A stretch of DNA of 64,000 nt, taken from positions 6,499,546 to 6,563,545 of the forward strand of contig NW_024881300.1 of assembly GCF_018691265.1 (NCBI RefSeq), in the 5' to 3' direction. This stretch comes from Tyto alba (taxonomy: Eukaryota > Chordata > Aves > Strigiformes > Tytonidae). Every line of letters begins with the position of its first letter. Position 1 is the first letter of the stretch. Below are positions 22,071 through 34,345 of this stretch, in pieces. The position numbers and the translations under genes were made by a program. The notes below the pieces were generated by a model, which was not told where the DNA came from, searched no databases, and saw nothing but the letters and a program-made list of their open reading frames with translations.

Positions 22071-22264
22071 CCAGGAGAATGCTGTGGGAAACTGTCAAAG
22101 ACTTTACTGAAGTCTACATAGACAACATCCACAGGCTTTCCCTCATCCACTGAGTGAATCACCTTGTCATAGATCAGGCTAGTCAAGCAGGTCCCTGCCT
22201 TTCATAAAACCATGCTGACTGGGCCTGATCATCTGGTTGTCTTCTATGTGCCGTGTGATGGCAC
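22071..22264 (-). mobile_element. CR1 LINE, 5' part of the same copy
   Basis: This is the continuation of the CR1 interrupted by the LTR. It starts with the second CCAGG and continues with AGAATGCTGTGGGAAAC, the expected next CR1 sequence. On the minus strand it encodes a stretch with VDVVYVDFSKVFDSFP, the reverse-transcriptase DFSKAFD region. CR1 similarity ends near 22264, the 5' truncation point. Without the LTR and one duplication, the remaining CR1 is about 1.24 kb. Confidence 0.92.
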
Positions 22265-25200
22265 AACTTGGCAGATTTTCTGTCTGCTTTTGGGAAGCCG
22301 TGTATGCTTAATACTTCATCTACTGCAGACTGGTTTCTTGTTTTGCACTTGCTTTTCTTTCTCTTTCTGATTTAGGAAGAAATGGTCTTACCAGTTTACA
22401 AGTCTTACTGTCTTGTAAGTCTCTAACCATAATGATTTCCTTCACAGAACAAAGTATTTGAGTTTTAAGAACTATACTATACAGATTGTAAAATTGCATG
22501 TAGTATTCTTATTGAGCACATGGTAAATTTTTCTCATCTTTTTTCCTTTCTTATTTTTCTATGTGTTTGTCTAAGTCATTGTTTTTATCAAAGCTGCAGC
22601 CATGGTTTATTCCTTTTTTTTTTTTTTTTTTCCTTTGTGTGAAAGTCTTACAGATAATGTCAATTCTGAGAGCCTTTGCTTGGCTTTTCTTGTATCTAGG
22701 CCTATGAAGGAACATGATGTATCTCAAAATTTAAGGCAGGCCATAGTGAACTGGTTCAGGTAGATGGAAGCCCAATGGGGTGGCCTTCTCTTTTTCTGTG
22801 GCCTTCTCTTTTTCTGTAACAAGCACAAGATCATAATCTGCCAAGCACATGGGTGTTTTTAATTTATAAAATCCTAGTTCAATCTCCCTTCTTCTAATTT
22901 TGGAAAAAAGCGTCTTCCACTTCTCAACTTAGCACAAAAGCATAAAAAACTTAAAATGCTGACAGAAAGGCTATGTATCACAGTATTTCTAGCCAACTAG
23001 AAATTCTCTAGGAATTGAGAATTGCTGACTAGAAATGTCAAATTTTAATGCTTATCTGAACAGAGCTGTAGCTACAGATCTTTCGTGGTTCACCCTTCAT
23101 TGCTTTCATAGGTACTGTAATTACTAAGGTTCAGGAAGGCCGTGATTTAGAGAAACTGAACTTGATTTTAAAACATTGTCTGAAATGTGTGAAAGGGAGA
23201 TTAGAATTTGACTCAGTGCATTCCTTGATCTGTTTAACATATCACTCATATTTTACCAACCAGCGACTTGTCTATTTTGTCACAGAGATTTTTTCCTTTG
23301 TCAAAAGAATGTGACTGCAGAAATAATGATGCTTGAATTGTACGTACTTCATACAATCCTCCAAAGAAAGGTGGGGGAGGGGGGGTGTGTGCTGGGGAGA
23401 TCTTAAAATAGGTCTATATCAGAAGTTTGAATTAAAAAAAAAAAAAAAAGAAATTACATCAGTTTATACTCTTCATTGCTCTTCAGATGAGTGAGTGATA
23501 GTGGGCTCTATTTTCCTTCTGTGAACAAAGCACACAGGACTCCTGAGTTGTTTGTGCTTTGTAGTGTCAATATATCTGTACAGTATTTATGATAGCAAAG
23601 TCTTATGTTCTTTTATTGCTGGAAATATAAGGACAAACGAATAGATGATACAAAGCCTCATTCCCATATTGTATTGTTTCTGAAGTCAATGTTTTTTATT
23701 GGAAGTTAGTGAATATTTGAAAAGCTGTTTCTATAATAGCATTTTTTAAGATCATGTCTTACAAGTAAGTCTGTGTAATATTGTGGTTTTTTGTTTCTTA
23801 ACAGGGATGGCAGTTTTTTCTTAATGACATTTAACACTGATTAAAGTAGGGCTCATGTTCTGAATATTCAATATTTTCAGGGAATTCCTGATAGGATAAT
23901 ATGTACGTGTACAGATGTTAGTAAGACTTGCAAAATGTTATTTTAACTTGGGGGAAATTTAAAAAACAGGGAAGTTAAGTTCAGAAACTCTTGGGTTTTC
24001 TACTTACTTGTGCAGTCCTTGGAACATTCATCATGTTAGCTTATCAGATAGTGGGTTTTCTTTCAGCTGAAATAGAAAAGTCTGGATGATATGCCCTTGG
24101 CACAGTACTATAAACTAACTTACACAATGTCTGTTGGCAAAGGTGAAATGTGCTGTTGTGGTTTTGTGAAGTCAGTTTTGACTCAGAGCTTCTGAAGTTC
24201 CTATCAGCTAGAGTGCAATAGGTATCCTGGAATCTCAGTATCCGTTTAGATAAGTGCCATGTCAATCTCTCTCAGTCTGTATTAACAGCTCTGCATTACA
24301 TATATATCTGAAATATGTGTCTTGGGGTAAGGAAGGTTGAAAGAGAGAAAGAAAAATTGGAATGCATCTTCATCTGCTCAAGTGTTGTTCCCTGATTCTT
24401 TTTAACACTTTGGGCTGCATGTTGATCTCTTCTATGAAGGCATACGTTTCTGCATAACATGAAAAATGCATATGCTTCTTGGGCTACTCTGGTGACAGCA
24501 GTTTTCTAAGAGATACAGTGAAGTTTGAGCACATCTTGTGTTGATTCTAGGAATATTCTATAAATATAATGGGAAACCAAACTTTAGTGACAGAAGTCCA
24601 GACTGTTATTAAAAAAAAATGGTAAAAATTTGTGGTATAAATGTATTTAGCTATAATGTCTGAACTAAATTGATCTAGGTTGTTTTATATTTTGATCTTC
24701 ATCTTACTCGGTACTATAAGACTGTATTCCTTTTCTCCAGTGATTTTTTTGCTGAATGAACAGCTTTATTTCTTCCAGAGAAAAGCAATTTGAGGACAGC
24801 AAACAGTGATACTAAGTGAATTTAGTGGGGGCTATCCTTGCTTTGTCCTGACGTGAATGAATGGAAAATAAGGCTGATGGGTTCTTTATGGTGACCATAT
24901 TATCCTCAAAAGCTACAGTGGGATCTCTGAAAGTGTATAGAGTTTGGCAAGCCTCCGATCCTTCTTGCCCAAGTGGTGCAGATACCATAGGAAGAATTGC
25001 AGAACTCCACCAGAGAGGACTGCAAAAATTTAAAATTACTTATATAGTTTGGTCTAGTGGTTCGTTTTTAAAAAACAAAAGATTTGGAACTGCATACTGG
25101 GAAAGAGCCAGATCAGCCAAATAGGAAGATGTTATTCAAACTGGGGTGTATGATGCTCCAGGTGAAAATCCCATAGGATCTCTCAGGAAGTGGGTGCTCT

Positions 25201-26177
25201 TCCAGGCTACCTTTGAGTGTGTCCAGACTCTGTTATAAGGGAGTCTTCAACTGCACAGCACCAAGTGTCTCAGCAAATCAAGAAAAAACAGCTGACTAGA
25301 GAATGCATCCAGGACAGGCTTTGTAAATATCTGAAGTAGAAGAAGCTAGAGAGCAGGATGAGTAGAAGTTTAAAATAATCAGTGCAAGTCAGGGCACTGA
25401 GAGGAAGGATGCTTTCGGGTTGAGATCCAGCTGCTTCAGACAGTGCAGTTCTCAGTTTTCAGTTCTGTTTTTTTTTTTTTCCTATGGTCTGGAGTGCAGG
25501 TCCTGCACACTGATGAGCTGCTGAGGTCTATTTCTAGAATTTAATACTGATATTTCTTGGTTATGAGGCAAACGTAGTTGCCATTGAGAGGTGCTCACAG
25601 TCTTAAAGTGAACCAGTCCTCTCTTTGAATTCCTGGTGAGTTGAGGGCTTTGATCTTCATTCCTATGAGTCTAGTAGTTCATCCTGTAGACTGGAAGTCA
25701 AAAAGGTAGGGGGAAAAGATAACATGCACCAAAGATGGCTAGGATATTTTTTCAAAAGGATGTAAACAAGAGTCCTGCAGAAATTACAGACTACATTTGT
25801 CTACTAAACCATGTTGGTCTAGTGAGTAGGTAAAATTCCTTGTGGAATTATTTGAAGAAAACTTAATGTGCCCTGAAAAGGGAGATGGAAATGGAAGGGG
25901 ACTGCTTCTTCAGTGTCTCTGTACTGATGTCTTGTAGAGCTTACATCATCCTAAGAAGTACAATTCCCCTTTTATTTAGAAAGTATGGCAAAATCTGCTT
26001 GGTGATTTTTTTTTTTTTTTTTTTTTGGTCATTGTTTTCAGTAAAAGGAGTTCTCGAAGGGAAGGTGTTGAGAAATAATAGAACCTTATAACACTTTAAC
26101 ATCTACCTTTCACAGTTCTTGGAGTCTTTAATGAATATCAAATAATCCACTCCTGTTACACAGCTAAATGTCACTGG
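22265..26177. other. AT-rich noncoding DNA with homopolymers
   Basis: No gene is recognised. The stretch holds an 18-bp tandem duplication (22781-22816), poly-T at 22614-22632, 25468-25480 and 26006-26026, poly-A at 23434-23449, and a G-run cluster at 23372-23397. The 87-codon plus-strand frame at 24861-25124 lacks any recognisable domain. Confidence 0.6.
22781..22816. repeat. Perfect 18-bp tandem duplication
   Basis: TGGCCTTCTCTTTTTCTG is repeated head-to-tail exactly twice (22781-22798 and 22799-22816). The identity of the copies suggests a recent slippage duplication. Confidence 0.9.
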
Positions 26178-26290
26178 CCTCACTTCATGAATGGGTAAAT
26201 TGAGACTGAGAGAGGTTAAGGGACTTGTCAAACTTAGCTCAGAAAGTCTGTGTCAAAGCCATACATTTCTGACTGCTTTCTAGCCAGCAG
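26178..26290 (-). mobile_element. MIR-like SINE relic, reverse orientation
   Basis: The plus strand reads 'gaatgggtaaattgagac...gagaggttaagggacttgtc...'. This closely follows the reverse complement of the MIR core ('gaggaaactgaggc...gagaggttaagtgacttgcc...'). It is followed by a decayed 'agccatac...tctgactgctttctagcc' part that matches the tRNA-related head. MIR SINEs are ancient amniote elements found in birds as diverged relics. No intact promoter boxes are visible. Confidence 0.7.
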
Positions 26291-28927
26291 TTTAATTTAT
26301 CTGACGTTTAATTAGAAATCGTAATAGAAATATATGCTTAACAAATAACAAAGACATGCTGCTATTATCTGTTTGTATACATGTGTTTTACAATTCTTCC
26401 AGCTGACAGAAAACATTTTTCAAATATTTTCAGATGCCTAAAAATGAAAAATTCCTCTTAATCTGTACCAATCTACCTTTTTACTGATGTAGGGGGAGGG
26501 GTGTATGGAGAGGTCAGGTTCTGTTTCTGAATCATTGTGGCTTATTGAGTGTGGTGCTGCTTTTCTGTGCCCACTGGCCCCCCCTTCAGTTCCCACAGTT
26601 GCAGAATATTATTATACTTTTCAGAATAATGTTCTAAATGATAAGGGGGCTACTTGTAAATAGGCCAGATTATATCAGAATGGTCATTTCTGATGCTGTT
26701 AGGTATTTCTGTCACTATCAGTCTCTGGTGAAATGTTAAATTATTAAATATCAATAATATGATCAATAAAAATAACTGTAGATTTTTCTTGAGGATGTTT
26801 TTTTGCACAAAACTTGCTGAGAGGCATGTGATAACATAAGCAACTATGTCCAGAGCATGTGGTTAGGGTCTCAAGGTTAAGAATTTATGAAGAGATCTGC
26901 CCCCAAAATATCTCTGTGCTTTAGCATCTGACTTGTGGACTGTAGGAAACTAAGATTTCTTTCCTTATATGTTTTTTACCATGAACCACTTTGGGGTACT
27001 GATTCTTTTGTTCTACCGTGTATAGCCCAGTAGATCTTTGGTTTTATTTGTCGTGTTCCTTTTGACAAAAATACTAATGTAATTATTCTGGTATTACATG
27101 ATCCTAGCAGTCAAGAGACATCATTCTTTTGAGAAACCAAAAGTCTTGTTTTTCTCTAGTGCAGAAGGGGGTGACTCAATCCGAAACCCATTCCAATTGG
27201 GGAATTGCCCCTAACCTGTTTCGGCTGAAATCAGATCTCCTTTCCTCAGAAGCCCAATCTGTATCAGACTTGAAAACCTTGAAGTCTTCTCAATCATGTG
27301 CTTATTCCTTAATCATGCTTCTTTATTAAGGAGAGTTTGTGACACCTAGTGTGATAAATGTGTTCTGAACATCTACAAAAACTTTTTTTATGTTCAGGCA
27401 CTGTGTCAAAAGTTAAGGTAGCCAAATAGCGTCTAGTTTTATTTTGTGACAGATTTCATTAACACTTGTAACGTATTTGATTGTTGCACTTATATTTTCT
27501 TACTACTTTGCTTTTGATATCTAATTGCTGTATTAACAAGGCCTTGAATCATAAAAGCATAAAGAGGCATTACATACAACTGTACATTTTTGGAGGGGAA
27601 AGAAAAAAACAATCAAGGATGAGTAAATAGTACATTAATCTGGGTAAATGGATCTTTCCCTGGAGCTCTTCAGTTTTAGTGTTTTGCTGGGTTGCTGAAC
27701 AGAGAGCACTACTTTGATAGAGATGACTGCCAGATGTAGCTTTGCACTGTAAACAGGACAATGCTTGTACTTCTGGAGCAGCAGCAGCAAGCACATGTTT
27801 CAGGGTGGATCTCAGCTTGTTACAAAGACTTAGATCTCTCTGATATCTGGTTCCTGGGTTGCTAGGACACGTGAAAAGTGTTTTCATTCATCTGCAGAAA
27901 AAAAAAAAATAGGAAGACAGCAGATTCGTTAGAAGGCAGGTTAGTACTGCCTTGATCCACACCCAAACTGTGTATGTGTGCCCTAGGGTTAGCTCCAGGT
28001 GCAGGCCCACAGAGAAAGTCCCCAGGTGACAATTTTTTTTTCTAAAAAAAAAAAAGGTCATTATGAGGTTTATTTGGGAAACCTGGCTGGAGTCTCTGAT
28101 CCAGGTACAGGCAGAAAGGAACATCAGTGTGCTGCAAGAGCTGCAGTGGATTGTAGAAGACCTTGTTAAGAAATGGTGAAAGGGCTGTTGTCACCTTTGC
28201 ATGCTTTACATGCTTCGTCTGGCAAATGGCTGCTATCTTATCCTGAATGAGTGAGTGAGAGTTAATATTCATTCAGGTTTATCTGTCAGACAACGTGAAA
28301 GCAATCAGATGGTAGAAATCAGACTGAATATAGAGGAGATGGAGTATCATCAGCAAAACATTTTGCAGTGTCCTCTGCTGGTTTAAACATGCTGAAAGGC
28401 AGTGGATAGAAAAACCTGTGTAGTTATCCATGTCGAGGACTCTTAGGTAAGAAAATCAAGCCTAGTGTTACCTTTTGGGATAATAATGAAGGTAAGAGAA
28501 AGTAGCCATTTCCAGTTTTCTCTGCCAGATCTCAGAACAGTGACTTTAACACTATTAATGGTGTAAAAGTCTCGTGGAAGGTGAATCATTTTAGTAATAT
28601 TAGCAGCTGACCCAAGGTTTCAGCATTTTTTTATTTTTTTTTCCCCTCAGAAGTGGCTCAAAACTAATTAAGTCAGAGTGGATGTTTTATCACTTCATAT
28701 TTTTCATACATATCAGTATACACTCAGTTTGGTATTGGATTCCAGAGGGAGATACAGGAAATCTGTGAAATCAAGTCTGTTTACAGTTTGATATTGGCAT
28801 TTTTCCATTAAAAAAAAAAAAATGGAGTGTTTAAAAGGAAAAACATGCTTCTTGGGGAGCAAGTCAGGTCTTCAGAAATGTAGATATGATTCCTTGCTTT
28901 TGCTGTGAGCTGTTTATGCCCTTTCAG
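26291..28927. other. AT-rich noncoding DNA
   Basis: No gene is recognised. Poly-A tracts lie at 27898-27909 and 28810-28822. The open frames at 27570-28272 on the minus strand (76-105 codons) overlap low-complexity sequence and show no domain. Confidence 0.55.
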
Positions 28928-29052
28928 AAGTTGGTCAGTCTCTGTGTCTCAGTTATGCAAAGTGGGAATCAGAGCACATCCCCATTTCATAGTGGCTGTG
29001 GTAGAACATATCTACCAAAGAGTGTGAAGCAATATTCTGGCAATGGAAGCTG
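28928..29052 (+). mobile_element. MIR-like SINE relic, forward orientation
   Basis: The sequence reads 'aagttggtcagtctctgtgtctcagttatgcaaagtgggaat...cccatttcatagtggctgtgg...'. It parallels the MIR core and tail: 'aagttacttaacctctctgtgcctcagtttcc...aaaatggggat...cctcatagggttgttgtg', then a 'gtaaagcgctttgaga'-like segment (here 'gtgtgaagcaatattctgg'). It is diverged but collinear over about 120 bp. The tRNA-like head is missing or unrecognisable. Confidence 0.65.
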
Positions 29053-32000
29053 TGTTGGGATCCCTTTGATGGGATGGATCCATCTCAAGAAAGGGCTACC
29101 AAACATTTAGGTGGTTCTGACAGGTTACCACTGGAATGTACCTTCCATAACTGTAATAAACTTGTCCTAGTCTTTGTGTTTGTTATTGTCTGGGGCCACT
29201 TTATTTTTTTTTTTTTTTTTTTTAATTAAAAACCCCAAACCAACCCACCACTTCTAAAGGACAACTTTGTATGGTGCCAACCCACATACAGAAGAGTTTC
29301 AGGTTTTTTTGCTTCCTCAGCAGCCTAGAAGACATGAGTAGGAGAGACACCAGATTGATTCCCAGCTGTGAGAAACATGGTCAAGGTTGTAAGGAGTGAT
29401 TCCTGGTGAAGACTCTGAACTATTTTCTTTGAATTTCAAAATGCAGGTCTGCTACTTCAGCTGAGGAATGTTCTCCAACAGTCACTCAGTTTACATGGAA
29501 GCAGTTTCAATGTAACACATAGGTCTGTAAATAACACAGAAAGCTAAACCTTGTTCTTAGATTTGCCAGGCTTAACAATGCAATTGTCAGCTACAGTGTT
29601 TGCTCCCCTTTGTGCTAAAGTAGACCTATGACTATTATTACATGCTATAATAATTATATTAGACTGAAGAATTTGTAACCATTTTTTTGTAGCTTTTTCT
29701 TCTGCCAAAAAAATTTCCTAACTTTAAATTTTTGTTGGTTGAATCCTTTTTTTCTAATAAGAATAGGGAAAGAAAACATTCCACTGATTTGTCTTCCCTT
29801 CATTCTGTGACTAGTACATTTCCTGAAAAGAAAGGCAAGGTCTTTTGTCTCTTCTATGCTGTCTTACTGCCTTCTAGTGCCCCAGTAAAATTCTCGTAAG
29901 AAACAAGAACTGGCCAATGCAGTTGACGGGTCTAAAACATTCAGCCTCGTCCTGTCCTGCAGGACTGCTTTTGTAAAGTAATACTGTGTTCCTAATTTAG
30001 GGATACTTTTACTTCCTACAAGAAGGATACAAACTGATGGTTCCCAGCTTGTAGCTCTCGCTAAAAGTACAGGACCCTCTTCTAGTCTCAGATTTGTGAT
30101 GTGATAAATATTTTACTATGAGCCAGGCTTCTTGTTAGTGGTTCTGTGACAAAGAATGTGGTAGCTTTCTGGGGCTGTAGTATTAGAAATATCATCTGGC
30201 TGATTTGGGGGAATGTTCTTGAAAGATCTGCTGACTTCTGCACAGTCTTTTTTTTTTTTTTAATAATTAACAATTATTTGCTGTTAGGAGGCTTATCTAT
30301 TTAGATCTGGACGAAATAAAATGTTGAAGTACTTGAATATTTAAATCACAGTCCTCTCTTCAGTAATTTCTTGGTGTCTTTTTTTTTTTTTTTTCCCACC
30401 TGACCCTGTTTGTTTTGCACTTCCCATGGGAAGTCCTGCGTATATCTTTTAGCTAGTCATCTACCTCATATGGAGCTATAGCATATTGAAGATCTGGTTC
30501 TGTGGGGTCTGGAGTGTTTCCATGTGGTTTAAATAAGGAATGCATTTGAGAAAATACAATCTGCTTGTGGACATGCTGGAAGCAGAAAAAGAGGCTAATT
30601 TTGTTTAGTTAATTATTCACTGATAATTATTTACTCAGCTCTACAAATTGATGGAAACTTGTAATCATGTTGCTATGGCACCTGATGTCATTTATAAATG
30701 TTGAGTGAAGCAGCTCTATTTAATTGTAAAACTGAACACAACTATTGAACAAATGAAATCTGTCAAACTGAATTTTGTGATGGAAATCTTACCAACAGAG
30801 TTTGCAAGTTAAGCGTCTAGTTGTAAATAAATTTTTGCCTCTGAACCTGAAAAACACAATTGCGCAGTTTTCTGACTCAAGCCTGCATATTATTATCTTG
30901 TTAGAGTAAGCAACATCCAAATAACAAATTCTGTTATCTGAAAGTGCTGAAGGCCTTTCCGAACTCTTCCTTCACTGTGAAACTATAGCTTTTTTCTGTA
31001 ATAGCCTTAGTCTTGCAAAATAGCCTTCCAGAGAAGACCACTATACAAGACTTTGATGCAAAGACTTCCTAAATCTAATTTCCCAAGCAGTTTAGAAAGC
31101 AGTTGATGATCCTCCAAGCATTAAAATGTGAATAATATCAGGCCTACAACACTTAAATGCTTAATCCGCAAGCTGCAAATAAAGCTTTAATTTCCTAAAT
31201 GTAAGTGGACCTTCATTATTAATTCATTTGTTACATGTTTAATTGAGATAAATGATTATAGTACTAAATTCAGCTATATATTTCCATATGTTTTTCTTTG
31301 TTATCTGGCCATGTATAATGCATCGTTATTTTAACAGCCCTACCAGCAAATTATTCTGCATATACTTCTTTTCTAAGTTCTTTAAACATTTTTCTATATT
31401 GTGTGATTTCAATTGTTTCTGCTCCTTTCTTGGTAAATAGTTGAGGAGTAAGCACATTTTCAAGAGCTGTAGGGAGGCTAAGATGCCAGTTGCATTTTAA
31501 CGATATGGTGCATTATCATTCTTACTGTAGCCAATTCTCTTTTAAATCATTGCAGTTTCTGCTTTAGCCTCCAGCTATAGAATTCTTTTCAAACCGACAG
31601 TGAACTTGGCAGGTCGCCAAGAGGAAAATAAAGGTGTTTTGGTCCACCAAAGTATTTTGAGTGGTTCTTAGTGATACAGTTTTCTTCTCTACATCTGCAA
31701 AACATTTTTTTCTGAAGTGAATTTTCATGTGAAAAGCCTCCTTAATAATCACCAGTATTGTTTGTTTCAATGCAGTTATTTAACTGCACCCCTGGGTGCT
31801 TACAAAATAAACAAGAGAGTCTTCTAAAGAGTTTTAAAAGTGGCAGGTGCTTAGTCTGTGCCCTATTCACTTAGTTTGCAATGACATTTTTGTGCTAATC
31901 TATAGACAAACAAGAGACAGGTGACACACAGCATCAAGTACAATGTGCTAAGTCGACAAACATTGGTGTAGATAAGATGTTTGTGCTGCATATGCCCACA

Positions 32001-32144
32001 GTGGTAATATGGATTTATACTGCTTATGTTTAAGTTCTGCTCCTCAGCATTGGTAATACCACAAACTTAAATGCTTATAAACTGACAGAGAATGAAGTAC
32101 TTTGGGGGTTAGAGATTTCAAAGAATCTCTGCCCCAACCACCTT
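29053..32144. other. AT-rich noncoding DNA, part possibly conserved
   Basis: No gene is recognised. Poly-T tracts lie at 29204-29223, 30248-30261 and 30379-30394. The part from about 30600 to 31250 lacks homopolymers and has mixed AT-rich sequence of the kind seen in conserved noncoding elements, but this cannot be tested without alignment. Confidence 0.5.
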
Positions 32145-32162
32145 CCCCCCCCCCCCCCCCCC
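32145..32162. repeat. Poly-C tract (18 nt)
   Basis: An uninterrupted run of 18 C is preceded by CCTT and followed by GGAAG. Long C runs are rare in AT-rich DNA. The complementary G18 can form a G-quadruplex and the C strand an i-motif. The length is probably polymorphic or imperfectly assembled. Confidence 0.9.
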
Positions 32163-33639
32163 GGAAGATAAAAATTGTTGATTCTTGTAAGAAAAGTATA
32201 GTTTGTATTTTTAGTATTGTTGAAATATGAATATTAACTAAACCAAACTGTTAAATGTAGCTGAAAGAGAAAAATTGTTTCTCCGAGACCCTGGCTATGA
32301 ATACAGTTCATTCATTATAAAATGATTCTCTTAGGCTAACAGTATTGTACACTCCAAAGTGGTACATATAGATATTATGAAATGTTATATTGTAAAATAT
32401 GGCCAACAGAGAGTAGTACTAACTGAATTTAGCAGCAAATGGAAGCAGGATATTCATCATTCCTCCCCTGTTTTACAGCATAATCCATCAAGATATCAGA
32501 TGAGCAACTGGCTCTAAACTTTTTAATGATCTTGTTTGTAAGGAGGAGCTCTATTTAAGGAGGATGAGATTGGAGGACCAAGGGAAGATGAGACAGCAGA
32601 GCAGAAGACTGACTACTTTTTTTACTAAGGCAGTTACTAGCAATCTCTCCAAGGGGACATAGTAAGGAAGGTCAGTACATGTATGTGTAGATTCACTGGA
32701 GTGGCTATGTGATCCTACCATGATATTTAAAAATACCATTACTCCAAGCAGATCTCTCACTTTAAGGCCTGTGTTCCCTGCAATTGGTAGTTGTAGGAGA
32801 CTTCCTATTCCATATTCACATTCCTATATTCTCTTCCATTTGTGTGCTACTTGTCCCTGACATCAGAAGAAACAGAATAACCTATTACATTATCAGTGTC
32901 ACTGCTTTTGCATGTGAGGCCATGTATCGAATTGCTTTCCCTTACAAAATAAGAGGGGAGCTGCAGTGTGCACACACAGCTGTGTAGCTTTTGTAGTGCC
33001 TCACATTCTTCCTTATCATACTCAGTGGGAGGTGTAGTCGATGATAGAAAGGAACGGGCAGGGGGCTTGTTGCTGCAATAGAAGAGAATGGCAGAGCTTT
33101 TTCCTACTGATTCATCCAAGCCCAACAAACGGAGCCAGTTTTAGGAACCAGAAGTTGGTTTTATGTAACTAGTTTGTGCAACTTGGCACACAGCATGAAT
33201 GAAAAGGTTCATGAGTTCACATTGGAATATTGTCCTTGAGAGATTTATGTATGTGTTCTCAACTATTCTTTGCACATTTGTCTATTAAAAAAATCCTTAC
33301 ATCTCTAATGTTTAAAGATTTATCAAAAAGGAAAATAAGATTGGAAAAGAATCAGTTTTATTGATACTTGAATCCGTTGTTGTCGTGTGTGCTTTTTTTT
33401 CTTCCCCTGATTGAAATTTGGCCTGGAATTTGGAAAATGTAGAGTAAAACTTTATTATATTTAACCAAAACCCAGCCCAGGCTTTGATGCAGCTATTGAT
33501 TCAATTCTTGATCAGCAGGTACATAATTATCACCAATACTTCTTGAGGTATGTTGTTTTTCATTACAGAAGGGGATAACACAGACATAAAGCCCTTCTTT
33601 CTTCATGAGCACTGATAAAATCACATTCCCTAAATAGAA
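32163..33639. other. AT-rich noncoding DNA
   Basis: No gene or repeat is recognised. The minus-strand frames at 32551-32760 and 32847-33128 are 69-93 codons without motifs. Confidence 0.6.
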
Positions 33640-34345
33640 TGAGAAAGAGGCTGCTCTTGAAGATAAAGGATAATCTAGACAATAGAGAGGCAGTAGATCT
33701 AATTTTCTGGACTTCAGTAAAGCATTTGATAAACTACCACATGGGAAATGGTTAGTTAACCTGTAGAAGATTTGGATTAACAGAAGAAATGGATGGTGAG
33801 GAAGGGACAACAGCATGGAATTTTTGTGTAAAGGAGTCACTAGTTGAGTATGCCAAGGTGCTTGATCTTTAAAAACTAATCTATTTAGTATATTTATGAG
33901 TGATTTTTGGGTGGGGGGAAAAAAAAAAGAGGGCTTGATAGTGAGATTTTTAGATGAGGAATAGCTGAGAAAGCATCATTAGCACCAAAAGGGTTCATAA
34001 TTTTAAGCGGGTAGAATAAGATGACTATGAACTGCAGTAGAAAGGCTGAGACCTGAATAGTGGAAGTGCCTTTCAAGCTGTTATATATAAGGGCTCCTGC
34101 TCCACAGATGATGGCATTGGAGAAAGACAGTGTATATTAGCTGACCACAAGGTGATTCCAAAATACAGAACTAAGGCAATGAAATATGAGGCTGGACTGA
34201 GCAAAATGTTAATATTGTACAAGGTATTACTGGTTATTACATTTACATATAGGTCACCCTTTTGAGCAGGAGGGTAGAAGTAGCAGTGCGATCAAGAAAT
34301 GAGGTATCAATATTATGAATGAAGACTTAAAGCATACCTACGTAG
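33640..34345 (+). mobile_element. Ancient CR1/L3-type LINE fragment (ORF2 reverse transcriptase)
   Basis: Plus-strand 33707-33745 translates to LDFSKAFDKLPHG, the conserved DFSKAFD motif of CR1-clade reverse transcriptases (the typical form continues TVPH). Further downstream, nucleotides near 33830-33905 parallel the 'GVPQGS..GP.LFNIFI.DL' region: 'aaggagtcac...ctatttagtatatttatgagtgat'. From 34130, 'tatattagctgaccacaaggtga' fits the later CR1/L3 region. Frames are broken throughout and divergence is much greater than in the CR1 at 20.5 kb, so this is an old insertion. The element boundaries are approximate. Confidence 0.7.

Noticed and set aside
28054..28170. Short plus-strand frame with a coding-like, amphipathic product
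   Set aside because: Only about 37 codons, beginning in an A-run and lacking splice or start context. Too short to support.
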